DNA of 64,000 nucleotides, taken from Alphaproteobacteria bacterium (GTDB lineage Bacteria > Pseudomonadota > Alphaproteobacteria > Micropepsales > Micropepsaceae). The translations under genes and the position numbers were made by a program. Under the pieces are notes generated by a model. The model did no database searches. It was not told the DNA's origin and worked only from the letters and a program-made list of their open reading frames with translations. Below are positions 44,347 to 52,516 of this stretch, piece by piece. How positions within the stretch are numbered: position 1 is the first letter of the stretch; each line of letters opens with the position of its first letter. The stretch spans positions 1 through 64,000 of the forward strand of contig JAATGP010000013.1 in NCBI GenBank assembly GCA_015654635.1, read 5' to 3'.

Positions 44347-45513
44347 TCAGGCGTGCACAAGCTCGACCTGGACCACATCCGTCCGACCGACCTGGAAGGC
44401 CGCGGCGCAAATGGCGAGGTAGTACTGCCAATTGCGCAGAAAGCGGTCATCGTGACCCATAGCCTTGATTTCCGCCGTTTTGGCCTGCATCCGCCCAGAC
44501 CATTCGCGTAACGTATCGGCATAGTCCCGCCCGAAAGCGAAGGCGTCCACCATTTTTAGTCCGGCGCGTTCCGCCTCCTCTTGGAAGCGGCGCAAAGAGG
44601 GCAGCATCCCGCCGGGAAAGACGTAATGCCGGATAAAATCGCTGCGCAGCCGGTATTCGGCGAAAAGCTCGTCCCGGATCGTAATGGTTTGGACCAAGGC
44701 CTTACCGCCTCGGCGCAAGCGTTCGGCTATCGCCCGGAAATACTGCGGCCAATATTGTTCCCCGACCGCCTCGAACATCTCGATGGAGACGATGTTGTCG
44801 AACACGCCTTTGGCCTTGCGATAGTCTTCGAGCAGGATATCGGCGCCCCCTTTGAGGCGATCCACCGCAAAGCGGTGCTGGGCGGGCGAAATCGTAAGCC
44901 CCGTTACGTGATGGCCCTGTTGGCTGGCCCGTTCCGCAAAACCGCCCCAGCCGCAGCCAATCTCGAGCAGTGATTCGCCGCGCGGGAGACGTGACAGGAT
45001 GCGGTCATATTTGTTGCGTTGCGCCGCTTCCAAACTGTTGGGGGCACCACCAAACAAGGCGGAAGAATAGGTCATGCTCCGGTCGAGCCACAACGCATAG
45101 AACTCGTTGCCCACGTCGTAATGGGCTTCGATGTTGCGCCGACTGCCATCCAGCGAATTGCGCCTCAGGAAACGGTCGCTGACGACCAACGCCATCCGGT
45201 TGAAGAAGCCGCCATGCGAATAGCCGGCAAACACCTCCATATTCAAAAGAAACAGGGAAACCAGCTTTTCGATGTCGTCGGTCTGCCACGCGCCATCGAC
45301 ATAATCCTCGCCAAGCGCGATATCGCCGCGCTGCACGACACGCCGCAGAACCTCCCATTCGTGAAGGACGAAGCGGGCCGACGGTCCAGGCTGCGGACCT
45401 TTGGCGATGTGCACGGTACCGTCCGGGGCAACAAATTCGAGCGTCCCGAATTCCAGGCGTGACAACGCCTCAAACCAGCGTTTTTCAATGATGGCATTGG
45501 TGATCGAAAACAT
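44347..45513 (-). CDS. cfa: Cyclopropane-fatty-acyl-phospholipid synthase family methyltransferase
   Basis: This 388-residue enzyme uses S-adenosylmethionine to convert unsaturated phospholipid acyl chains to cyclopropane forms. After an N-terminal lipid-binding part it shows the family blocks IEAHYDVGNEFYALWLDRSM, TYSSALFGG, LLEIGCGWGGFAERASQQGH, HVTGLTISPAQ and SIEMFEAVGEQYWPQYF. Cyclopropane lipids protect against acid and stationary-phase stress. The ATG at 45513 follows GGGAG. Whether the leftward membrane-protein operon shares its transcript is unclear, since about 100 bp separates them. Confidence 0.93.
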   Translation of the reverse strand: MFSITNAIIEKRWFEALSRLEFGTLEFVAPDGTVHIAKGPQPGPSARFVLHEWEVLRRVVQRGDIALGEDYVDGAWQTDDIEKLVSLFLLNMEVFAGYSHGGFFNRMALVVSDRFLRRNSLDGSRRNIEAHYDVGNEFYALWLDRSMTYSSALFGGAPNSLEAAQRNKYDRILSRLPRGESLLEIGCGWGGFAERASQQGHHVTGLTISPAQHRFAVDRLKGGADILLEDYRKAKGVFDNIVSIEMFEAVGEQYWPQYFRAIAERLRRGGKALVQTITIRDELFAEYRLRSDFIRHYVFPGGMLPSLRRFQEEAERAGLKMVDAFAFGRDYADTLREWSGRMQAKTAEIKAMGHDDRFLRNWQYYLAICAAAFQVGRTDVVQVELVHA

Positions 45514-45732
45514 GATGCTCCCCCGCGGCGAAAAGCTCTCGGAACCAGTATAACGCTGCTTTGCTCCCGTGGGTTCATTCTTTACCAAAATTTTTGGTGC
45601 ACCCCGCGGCCGCAGAAGGTTCCCTAACCGTCTATTTCGTCAGTCCCATTCGGAGCGTTCGCCGTGCGGCCCGGCAGCACTTGACGGCGGCATTCTAGAA
45701 GATCACTAAGCCGCCCCTTGAGGATGAGTGCC
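45514..45732. other. Divergent promoter region between cfa and the GT2-GtrA gene
   Basis: This is 219 bp without a convincing gene. It must supply promoters in both directions. I see no clear operator or sigma-54 site. Confidence 0.35.
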
Positions 45733-46854
45733 ATGACCATTGCCAGCATCGACACCACCGCCAGAGTGAGCCCGGAAACCGTTCTTTCGGTTGTCATCCC
45801 GACGTACAACGAGCGTGGCAACGTGGCCGAGTTGATCCGGCGTCTCGATCGCACCCTTACGGGCGTGGCGTGGGAGGCGATCTTCGTCGATGATAACTCC
45901 CCCGACGGTACCGCCGATGCGCTGAAGGCGATTTCCCGCAGCGATCCGCGTGTGCGCTGTATCCGCCGGGTGGGGCGCCGCGGCTTGGCGGGGGCCTGCA
46001 TTGAAGGCATTCTGTCATCCTCCGCCGCTTATGTGGCGGTAATGGATGCTGATTTGCAGCATGATGAAACCGTGCTTCCGGCCATGCTGGCAAAGCTGCA
46101 GTCGGGCCAATTCGATCTTGTGGCCGCCACCCGCTATGTCGATGGCGGCGATGCCTCTTCTTTCAGCGCTAGCCGTGGCAAGATCAGCCGTCTTGCCACC
46201 AAAATAACCCAACGTGTCCTCGGCACTGAACTCAGCGATCCGATGAGCGGCTTTTTTATGATGCGCCGTGCATCCTTCGATGAAATGGCGCCGCGCCTGT
46301 CGCCTGTGGGTTTCAAAATTCTGCTCGACATCGCGACTGCGAGCGAGGGCCTGCGGATCACCGAGCAGGCTTATTCCTTCGGCGAGCGCTTCGACGGCGA
46401 GAGCAAATTCAGCATGCAGGTCGGCCTCGAATTCCTCGGCCTTTTGCTCTCTAAGCTCAGCAATGGCTTGCTTGATCCCCGCTTCATCTTTTTTGCCATC
46501 GTCGGTGCAACCGGTATTGCGGTCAATCTGTTGGTCCTGAATCTCGCGCTGATCGCTTGGCCGCTGTCGTTCCAATTCGCCAAGACCATCGCCACCGGCT
46601 TTGCCATGACCAGCAATTTTATCCTGAACAATTCGCTGACCTATCGCGACCGCCGCCTCAAAGGCCTGGGGCTGCTCCGCGGCTTTATCGGTTTCTGCCT
46701 GTTCGGCGCGATTGGAGCCTTTACCGATATCGGTTTGGCCAACCAGCTTTATGCCCATCATGAATTGTGGTGGGTTGCTGGTCTTGCTGGCTCCATCGTG
46801 GGTGTGCTGTGGAATTACGCCATGTCGAGCATGTTCATCTGGCGGACGCGGTGA
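45733..46854 (+). CDS. GT2 glycosyltransferase-GtrA fusion (polyprenyl-phosphate sugar synthase type)
   Basis: This 373-residue protein begins with a dolichol-phosphate-mannose-synthase-like GT2 domain (about 15-240) with LSVVIPTYNERGNVAELIRR, EAIFVDDNSPDGTADALKA, YVAVMDADLQHDETVLPAML and GTELSDPMSGFFMMRRASF. It ends with a four-helix GtrA domain (about 250-370, FAIVGATGIAVNLLVLNLAL and SNFILNNSLTYRDRRLKG). It probably loads a sugar on a lipid carrier and helps flip it for the downstream GT39 enzyme. The ATG at 45733 follows GAGGA at suitable distance. Confidence 0.9.
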   Translation: MTIASIDTTARVSPETVLSVVIPTYNERGNVAELIRRLDRTLTGVAWEAIFVDDNSPDGTADALKAISRSDPRVRCIRRVGRRGLAGACIEGILSSSAAYVAVMDADLQHDETVLPAMLAKLQSGQFDLVAATRYVDGGDASSFSASRGKISRLATKITQRVLGTELSDPMSGFFMMRRASFDEMAPRLSPVGFKILLDIATASEGLRITEQAYSFGERFDGESKFSMQVGLEFLGLLLSKLSNGLLDPRFIFFAIVGATGIAVNLLVLNLALIAWPLSFQFAKTIATGFAMTSNFILNNSLTYRDRRLKGLGLLRGFIGFCLFGAIGAFTDIGLANQLYAHHELWWVAGLAGSIVGVLWNYAMSSMFIWRTR

Positions 46855-48293
46855 AATCACCGTTTCTGGCCGCGCTTGCAGTTCTTTTCCTGCTGCGGTT
46901 GGTGGCGGGAGCCTTGCTCCCGCTCTCGGCGGATGAAGCCTATTACTGGCTGTGGTCGCGCCACCTGTCCGCAGGCTATTTCGATCATCCCCCAGCCATT
47001 GCTTGGCTGATCGCCACCGGCACCACGCTGTTCGGCCAAACGCCTTTTGGTGCGCGCGTGGCTGGCATCGTCCTTTCCTTCGGCGCCAGCGCACTTATCT
47101 GGGATTGCGCCCGCACGCTTCTGGGCAGCAACAGGGCCGGTGGCCTTGCCTGCCTGCTGTTCAACCTGACCTTGATGGCCACCGTCGAAACCATGGTGGC
47201 CACCCCCGACACCCCGCAGATCGTGGCCGCCGCCGCCTTCTTCTGGGCTCTCTCAAAGGTCGCGCTGACGGGCGATGGGCGCTGGTGGCTCGCCGCAGGC
47301 ATTGCTGCCGGGCTGGGTTTGCTGTCGAAATATTCCACGCTGTTTCTAGGCAGCGGAGCGCTGATCTGGCTGATCGCTTGCCCGTCGATGCGGCGCTGGC
47401 TGACCTCCCCCTGGCCGTACGCTGGCGCAGTGCTGGCGCTTGCGATCTTCGCCCCCAATCTGCTGTGGAACGCTGGGCATGGCTGGGCCACCGTTGCCTT
47501 TCAGTTCGGCCGGATTGGCGCCAGCCACTTCACTTTGAAATATCTCGGCGAGTTTGTGGGCGCCCAGGCGCTTTTGGCCTCCCCTTTCATCCTGGCACTT
47601 GGCCTCCTCGGTCTTTCCCGCCTGCGTTGGACGGATAAGGCCGAAGCGCTGCTGGCGGCGCTGTTGTGGCCATCGCTGGTCTATTTCCTCTGGCATAGCC
47701 TGCATGACCGGGTGCAGGGCAATTGGCCTTGCTACCTCTATCCGGTCCTTGCGGTGCTTGCGGCGAGCGTCTGGTACAGGACCGATTGGCAGGGCTGGAG
47801 GGCAAGCGTGCAGCGCTGGTCGGTCCGGTTTGCCATTCCTGTGGCGGCGGTTTTCGTCTTCCTTGGGTACGCCCAGGCTTTGGCCGGCATCGTTCCCATG
47901 GGCCGCAAGGACCCGCTGGCGCGTTTGCTGGCCGTCGGGCTGCCGCAGGTGGTCACCGAACTGGACACGCTGCGCAAAGCCAACGGCGCCGATGCCATCG
48001 TTACCACCGACTATGCCACCACCGCATGGCTCACCTTCTACAGCCCCTTCAAAATTATCAGCTTTGGCGAGGATTACCGCTGGCCTGAGGCCAAGCTGGC
48101 CCCCGTTTCACACGCACCTCTGCTCTATGTGGCGGAGGATCGCCGCGACCTGCATCAAGAGTTGGCGGCTTGTTTCGCCACTATCCAACCCCTTGTGAAC
48201 CTCGACCGCGAGCGCAAGGGCATTGCCATCGCCCATTACCGCGTCTGGCGGCTTGAGGGCTCGAAAACGGCGAGCTGCGGCAGAATGCCTTGA
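46851..48293 (+). CDS. GT39-type (ArnT-like) membrane glycosyltransferase
   Basis: This 480-residue polytopic protein belongs to the ArnT/PMT glycosyltransferase family. The first periplasmic loop has the acidic catalytic motif SADEAYYWLWSRHLSAGYFD, followed by HPPAIAWLIATGTTLFGQTP. Later blocks include VATPDTPQIVAAAAFFWALS and NWPCYLYPVLAVLAASVWYR. It starts with GTG at 46851, overlapping the GT2-GtrA stop by 4 nt (GTGA), after a GGCGGA sequence. It most likely uses the lipid-linked sugar made by its partner to decorate lipid A or another envelope glycan, but the sugar is unknown. Confidence 0.9.
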   Translation: MKSPFLAALAVLFLLRLVAGALLPLSADEAYYWLWSRHLSAGYFDHPPAIAWLIATGTTLFGQTPFGARVAGIVLSFGASALIWDCARTLLGSNRAGGLACLLFNLTLMATVETMVATPDTPQIVAAAAFFWALSKVALTGDGRWWLAAGIAAGLGLLSKYSTLFLGSGALIWLIACPSMRRWLTSPWPYAGAVLALAIFAPNLLWNAGHGWATVAFQFGRIGASHFTLKYLGEFVGAQALLASPFILALGLLGLSRLRWTDKAEALLAALLWPSLVYFLWHSLHDRVQGNWPCYLYPVLAVLAASVWYRTDWQGWRASVQRWSVRFAIPVAAVFVFLGYAQALAGIVPMGRKDPLARLLAVGLPQVVTELDTLRKANGADAIVTTDYATTAWLTFYSPFKIISFGEDYRWPEAKLAPVSHAPLLYVAEDRRDLHQELAACFATIQPLVNLDRERKGIAIAHYRVWRLEGSKTASCGRMP

Positions 48294-48348
48294 GACTTGA
48301 CGTCCAAGCCCCTATTTTGCCCGCGCCTTCCTAACAAGAGATTCCCTC

Positions 48349-49752
48349 ATGGCTGATCAATTCGATGCTGTCGTCATTGGCGGCGGACCGGGCGGATACA
48401 ACGCAGCGATCCGGCTGGGTCAGCTTGGCCTCAAAGTGGCCTGTATCGACAAGCGCGGACGCTTCGGCGGCACGTGCCTCAATATCGGCTGCATCCCTTC
48501 CAAGGCGCTGCTTTTTGCCAGCGAGCGTTATGAAGAGGCTGGGACGGAATTCGCCAAAATCGGCATCAAGGCCGACATCAGCCTCGATCTGCCCGCCATG
48601 ATGAAGCAAAAGGACAAAGTCGTCGGCGAGCTGACCAAAGGCGTCGAATTTCTTTTCAAGAAGAACAAGGTTGAAGGCATCACGGGCGAAGCCAAGATTC
48701 TGGCACCCGGAAAAGTAGAGGTTCGGGCCGCTGACGGCAGCACACGCAGCCTCGAAGCCAAGCACATTATTATCTCCACCGGCTCTGAGGTTATGCCGCT
48801 GCCGGGTGTCACGCCGGATGAGACACGCATCGTCACTTCGACTGGCATTTTATCCCTGAAAGCGGTCCCCAAGCGGCTGCTGGTGGTCGGCGCGGGCGTC
48901 ATCGGTCTGGAACTGGGTTCGGTGTGGCGGCGGCTCGGCAGCGCCATCACGGTTGTCGAATTCCTCGATCGCATCACTCCCGGCCTCGACAATGAAATCA
49001 GCAAGCAATTTCAGCGCATCCTGACCAAGCAGGGCATGAGCTTTCAGCTTTCGACCAAGGTTGTCGGCGTCGACGGCAAAGGCGATGTCTTGAAGGTCAC
49101 GGTGGAGCCCGCCGCTGGCGGGGCACAGCAGGTGATCGAAACCGATGTGATGCTGGTCGCCATTGGGCGGCGCCCCTATACGGCGGGTTTGGGGCTCGAA
49201 GAGGTGGGGGTCGCCCTCGATCCTAAACAGCGCATCATCACCGACGCGCATTATAAAACCAACATTCCCGGGATCTGGGCGGTCGGCGATTGCCGCGAAG
49301 GTCCCATGCTGGCGCATAAGGCGGAAGACGAAGCCGTGGCTTGCGCCGAACGCATTGCGGGACGGGCAGGGCATGTGAATTACGACGCCATCCCTTCGGT
49401 GGTCTACACCACCCCGGAAGTGGCCACCGTCGGCAAGACCGAGGAGGACCTGAAGGCCGCCGGTATCGCCTACAAGATCGGCAAATTTCCCTTCACCGCC
49501 AATGCCCGCGCCAAGACCATCGTTTCGACCGAAGGCTTTGTGAAGATCCTTGCCGACGCGACCACCGACCGGGTCCTGGGCGTCCACATCATCGGGCCGG
49601 AAGCGGGCAATCTGATCGCCGAAGCCACGCTTGCCATCGAATTCGGCGCGGTCTCCGAGGATATCGCCCGCACCTGTCACGCCCACCCAACACTGACCGA
49701 GGCTGTCCGTCAGGCCGCCATGGGCGTCGAAGGTTGGACCATGCAAATGTAG
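48349..49752 (+). CDS. lpdA: Dihydrolipoyl dehydrogenase (E3)
   Basis: This 467-residue FAD disulfide oxidoreductase reoxidises dihydrolipoamide in 2-oxoacid dehydrogenase complexes. The FAD-binding VIGGGPGGYNAAIRLGQLGL, redox disulfide GGTCLNIGCIPSKALL, NAD-binding VVGAGVIGLELGSVWRRLG, second FAD motif IWAVGDCREGPMLAHKAEDE and C-terminal catalytic HAHPTLTEAV are all present. No E1 or E2 gene is adjacent, so it is either a shared E3 or encoded apart from its complex. Confidence 0.96.
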   Translation: MADQFDAVVIGGGPGGYNAAIRLGQLGLKVACIDKRGRFGGTCLNIGCIPSKALLFASERYEEAGTEFAKIGIKADISLDLPAMMKQKDKVVGELTKGVEFLFKKNKVEGITGEAKILAPGKVEVRAADGSTRSLEAKHIIISTGSEVMPLPGVTPDETRIVTSTGILSLKAVPKRLLVVGAGVIGLELGSVWRRLGSAITVVEFLDRITPGLDNEISKQFQRILTKQGMSFQLSTKVVGVDGKGDVLKVTVEPAAGGAQQVIETDVMLVAIGRRPYTAGLGLEEVGVALDPKQRIITDAHYKTNIPGIWAVGDCREGPMLAHKAEDEAVACAERIAGRAGHVNYDAIPSVVYTTPEVATVGKTEEDLKAAGIAYKIGKFPFTANARAKTIVSTEGFVKILADATTDRVLGVHIIGPEAGNLIAEATLAIEFGAVSEDIARTCHAHPTLTEAVRQAAMGVEGWTMQM

Positions 49753-49757
49753 GCAAG

Positions 49758-49777
49758 CTGGGGCCGATCAGCCCCAG
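49758..49777. terminator. Possible hairpin terminator between lpdA and the SMP-30 gene
   Basis: CTGGGGC (49758-49764) pairs with GCCCCAG (49771-49777) around a 6-nt loop between convergent genes. There is no T run, so it is a weak candidate. Confidence 0.35.
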
Positions 49778-50796
49778 TTCGCCGCGCGAGTCTTCAGCCG
49801 GACCCGGGTCACAATGTCCGCCGCAGTGATGAACAGGGTTGAGCCGTCTTCGCCGAAGGCGCAGTTCGACGTCACCCGTCCGGTAATGCTGATCCGGCCG
49901 AGCAGATCACCCTCCTTCGACAAGATGAGGATGCCGCCGGGCCCGCTGACGAAGATATTGCCGTCCTCATCGACTTTGAGGCCGTCCGGATTGCTCGGGG
50001 CTTCGGGGGTCTGCAGCGGCTTCATGTCGAACATGACTTGCGAAACCTGCGGCAGACCGTCGGGGCCCAATTGATAGGTCTTGAGCACGGGCTCCGCCTT
50101 GTCGGAATTGGTCACATAGAGCGTGCTTTCGTCCGGCGACAGTGCGATGCCATTTGGCAGGGCCAAGGTCTTATCGACCAGCGCCACCGTCCCGTCTGGG
50201 GCCAAGCGGAAGACACCGCTATAGGGCAGCTCCTTGACGGCGGACCTTTCGATATTGGCAAGGCCGTAAGGGGGATCCGTGAAATAGATCGCGCCCGATT
50301 TGGTAATGACCAGATCGTTGGGGCTGTTGAAGCGCTTGCCCTCGAAATGATCGGCCAAGACCGTGCGCTTCTTGGTCGCCAGATCCACCCGCGCAATCCC
50401 GCGCGAGCCTGAATCGCACAGGACCAGCGTACCACTCCCGTCGATGGCAAGACCATTGGAACCCGGCTCTCGCAACGCCGGATCGGGCGCCCCGGCATAA
50501 CCCGAAGGCTGCAGGAAGGTGCTGACGCCCGTGGCTGGGTCCCAGCGATACATGATGTTCGCCTGCGGATCGCTGAACAGCAGATAACCGCCGTTCTTGA
50601 CCCAAACCGGACCTTCCGTCCATTTGTACCCCCAGCCGATCTGCTCCACCACGGCGTCTTGCGCGATGATTGTGTCCAACTCCGCGCTGCGGCGGCGGAT
50701 CATGCCATAGGAACCTGGAGCGGGCGCGGCCCAGGCGCCAGCGAGCGGCATCGCCGCAGCACTCACAAGCACAGTCCGGCGCGAAATATACGGCAT
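49768..50796 (-). CDS. SMP-30/gluconolactonase-family lactonase, exported
   Basis: This 342-residue protein has a signal peptide with twin arginines (SRRTVLVSAAAMPLAGAWA) that could be of Tat type, then a six-bladed propeller of the SMP-30/LRE family. Metal-ligand regions are visible in YKWTEGPVWVKNGGYLLFSD, GSNGLAIDGSGTLVLCDSGS, RFNSPNDLVITKSGAIYFTD and LPNGIALSPDESTLYVTNSD. Such proteins hydrolyse sugar lactones or similar esters with Ca or Zn. The substrate here is unknown, and no sugar-acid genes lie nearby. Confidence 0.88.
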   Translation of the reverse strand: MPYISRRTVLVSAAAMPLAGAWAAPAPGSYGMIRRRSAELDTIIAQDAVVEQIGWGYKWTEGPVWVKNGGYLLFSDPQANIMYRWDPATGVSTFLQPSGYAGAPDPALREPGSNGLAIDGSGTLVLCDSGSRGIARVDLATKKRTVLADHFEGKRFNSPNDLVITKSGAIYFTDPPYGLANIERSAVKELPYSGVFRLAPDGTVALVDKTLALPNGIALSPDESTLYVTNSDKAEPVLKTYQLGPDGLPQVSQVMFDMKPLQTPEAPSNPDGLKVDEDGNIFVSGPGGILILSKEGDLLGRISITGRVTSNCAFGEDGSTLFITAADIVTRVRLKTRAANWG

Positions 50797-50920
50797 GGAA
50801 TCCTCCTAATGTCTTCTTGGCAGAGCCTTCCGGGCAGGCTGGCGGCGAACACTAGTCGCGGTGCCAGCCGGGCGGAAGCGCTGCCGCATGAATCTCCAGT
50901 AACATTTTGGCCCAGCAAGC

Positions 50921-51634
50921 TTAATCCGGCTTAATAGTGACCACTTTTTGGTACAGCCCGCCGAAGTAAGATGTCTGCCGCACCGCCATGGACTGAGGCA
51001 GGCGCGATGCCAAGGGGGTAGCCATCAGCGACAGCGCGAAGGGCTCCAGCACCGCCAGAAAGGGTGCCAAGAGGTAGCGCAATGGGTTCCACCAGAAGGG
51101 CTTGCCATAATCGACAAAAATGAGCCTGCCGCCGGGTTTCACCACCCGCAGGGCTTCGGCGACGGTCTTTTGGCGTACCTCTTCAGGCTGTTCGTGAAGC
51201 AGAAAGAACAGCAATACGGTATCGTAACCGGCCGCGGGCAGATCCAGCGCCGTCGAATCCATTCGCAGCAGGCGTGCAGGCGTGCGGGCCGGAAGCTTCC
51301 ACTTCAGGTTTCGTAGCTGGATCGGCAGCACATCGGTCACATCCAGCGAGCCGCCGCCATCGCTGACGCGCTTGGCAAGCTTGGGCGTGAGATTGCCATA
51401 GACACAGGCCAATTGGAGGATGTGCCCGAGAGGCTTGTCCTCGAACTCCGCCAACGCCGCGCGCACCAGACGTTTGTAATTGCCTAGAAGAATGAGGTTG
51501 ATGAGCCAGCCGCGGTCGAAGATTTTGACGCCGCGCGGATGGACATAGGCCCACCAATAATGGCGCATCAAATAGGGCGGGACGAACGTGTCCTCGTGAT
51601 AAAAGGCGCTCGATGCGTCTACGTCGCGGTCCAT
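50921..51634 (-). CDS. rquA: RquA, rhodoquinone biosynthesis protein
   Basis: This 237-residue protein is a class I methyltransferase relative with the features I recall for RquA, which turns ubiquinone into rhodoquinone by adding an amino group using S-adenosylmethionine. The N-terminal YLMRHYWWAYVHPRGVKIFD and WLINLILLGNYKRLV are characteristic. The SAM motif I reads HILQLACVYGNLTPKLA, without the usual GxGxG and acidic residue. DVTDVLPIQLRNLKWKLP and VLLFFLLHEQPEEVRQKTV follow. Rhodoquinone supports anaerobic fumarate reduction. The ATG at 51634 has AAAGG upstream. Longer starts (ATG 51733, TTG 51799) are possible. It lies downstream of kdpE on the same strand. Confidence 0.85.
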   Translation of the reverse strand: MDRDVDASSAFYHEDTFVPPYLMRHYWWAYVHPRGVKIFDRGWLINLILLGNYKRLVRAALAEFEDKPLGHILQLACVYGNLTPKLAKRVSDGGGSLDVTDVLPIQLRNLKWKLPARTPARLLRMDSTALDLPAAGYDTVLLFFLLHEQPEEVRQKTVAEALRVVKPGGRLIFVDYGKPFWWNPLRYLLAPFLAVLEPFALSLMATPLASRLPQSMAVRQTSYFGGLYQKVVTIKPD

Positions 51635-51826
51635 GAGGGCCTTTCGCCAGCGCTGCCACCATAGGATGAAGGCTGGCCGCTGTCTAAACAATGCGGCGCG
51701 ATCGGCTGCCGCGGTACTTGCCCTGTGCAACATGGCCGCGGAACGCCAGGAACAATCGAACCGCGCGGTGGTGCGTCGCACAAACGGCCGCCAAATCAAA
51801 GCCTTAAGAGCATGGCTGGCGACAGC

Positions 51827-52516
51827 CTAGGCGTCGGGCGCGCGCAGACGATAGCCAACGCCTTGTTCAGTCAAGATGAGGCGCGGCTGTTCGGGATCGG
51901 CTTCCAGCTTCTGGCGCAGCGTGCGGACATAAATACGCAAATATTGCACATCGGCTTGCGAGCCCCAGACCTCGTGCAGGATAAAGCGGTGGGTGAGCAC
52001 CTTTCCCGCATGCGCCACCATGAGACGCAGCAAATCGTATTCGCGCGGTGTCAGTTTTACCTCGTGGCCGGAAACGCTCACCAACCGCCGCACCAGATCG
52101 ACTGTGAGATCGCCGCTCTGAAAGATGGGCTTCTCGCCCTCTTGCTGCAGGCGATGTCGCATGGCGGCGCGGATGCGGGCAAGAAGTTCGTCAATGCCGA
52201 AAGGCTTGGTGACATAATCGTCCGCCCCCAGATCAAGCGCCCGGACCTTGCCGGCCTCATCGGCTCGCACCGAGAGCACGATGACCGGCACTGTAAAGCC
52301 CGCGCCGCGCACCAAGCTCAAGACCTCGAAACCGTCGAGCCCCGGCAAGCCGAGATCGAGAACAATCACGTCCACGGTATTGCGCTTCAGCGTTTCCAGC
52401 GCAGCCTTGCCGTCCTCGGCTTCGATCACGGTATAGCCTTGGGTGGCAAGGCTGGTTTTGAGAAAGCGCCGGATCGCGGGTTCGTCGTCGACCACCAAAA
52501 TCTTGAGCGGGTTCAT
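51827..52516 (-). CDS. kdpE: KdpE, response regulator
   Basis: This 229-residue OmpR-type regulator has a receiver domain (1-115) with the phospho-acceptor region VDVIVLDLGLPGLDGFEVLS and the KPFGIDELLARIRAAMRH end. A winged-helix DNA-binding domain follows (about 130-228, LTPREYDLLRLMVAHAGKVL, then VRTLRQKLEADPEQPRLILT). It activates the kdp operon when phosphorylated by KdpD under low potassium or osmotic stress. It overlaps kdpD by 4 nt (ATGA). Confidence 0.95.
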   Translation of the reverse strand: MNPLKILVVDDEPAIRRFLKTSLATQGYTVIEAEDGKAALETLKRNTVDVIVLDLGLPGLDGFEVLSLVRGAGFTVPVIVLSVRADEAGKVRALDLGADDYVTKPFGIDELLARIRAAMRHRLQQEGEKPIFQSGDLTVDLVRRLVSVSGHEVKLTPREYDLLRLMVAHAGKVLTHRFILHEVWGSQADVQYLRIYVRTLRQKLEADPEQPRLILTEQGVGYRLRAPDA

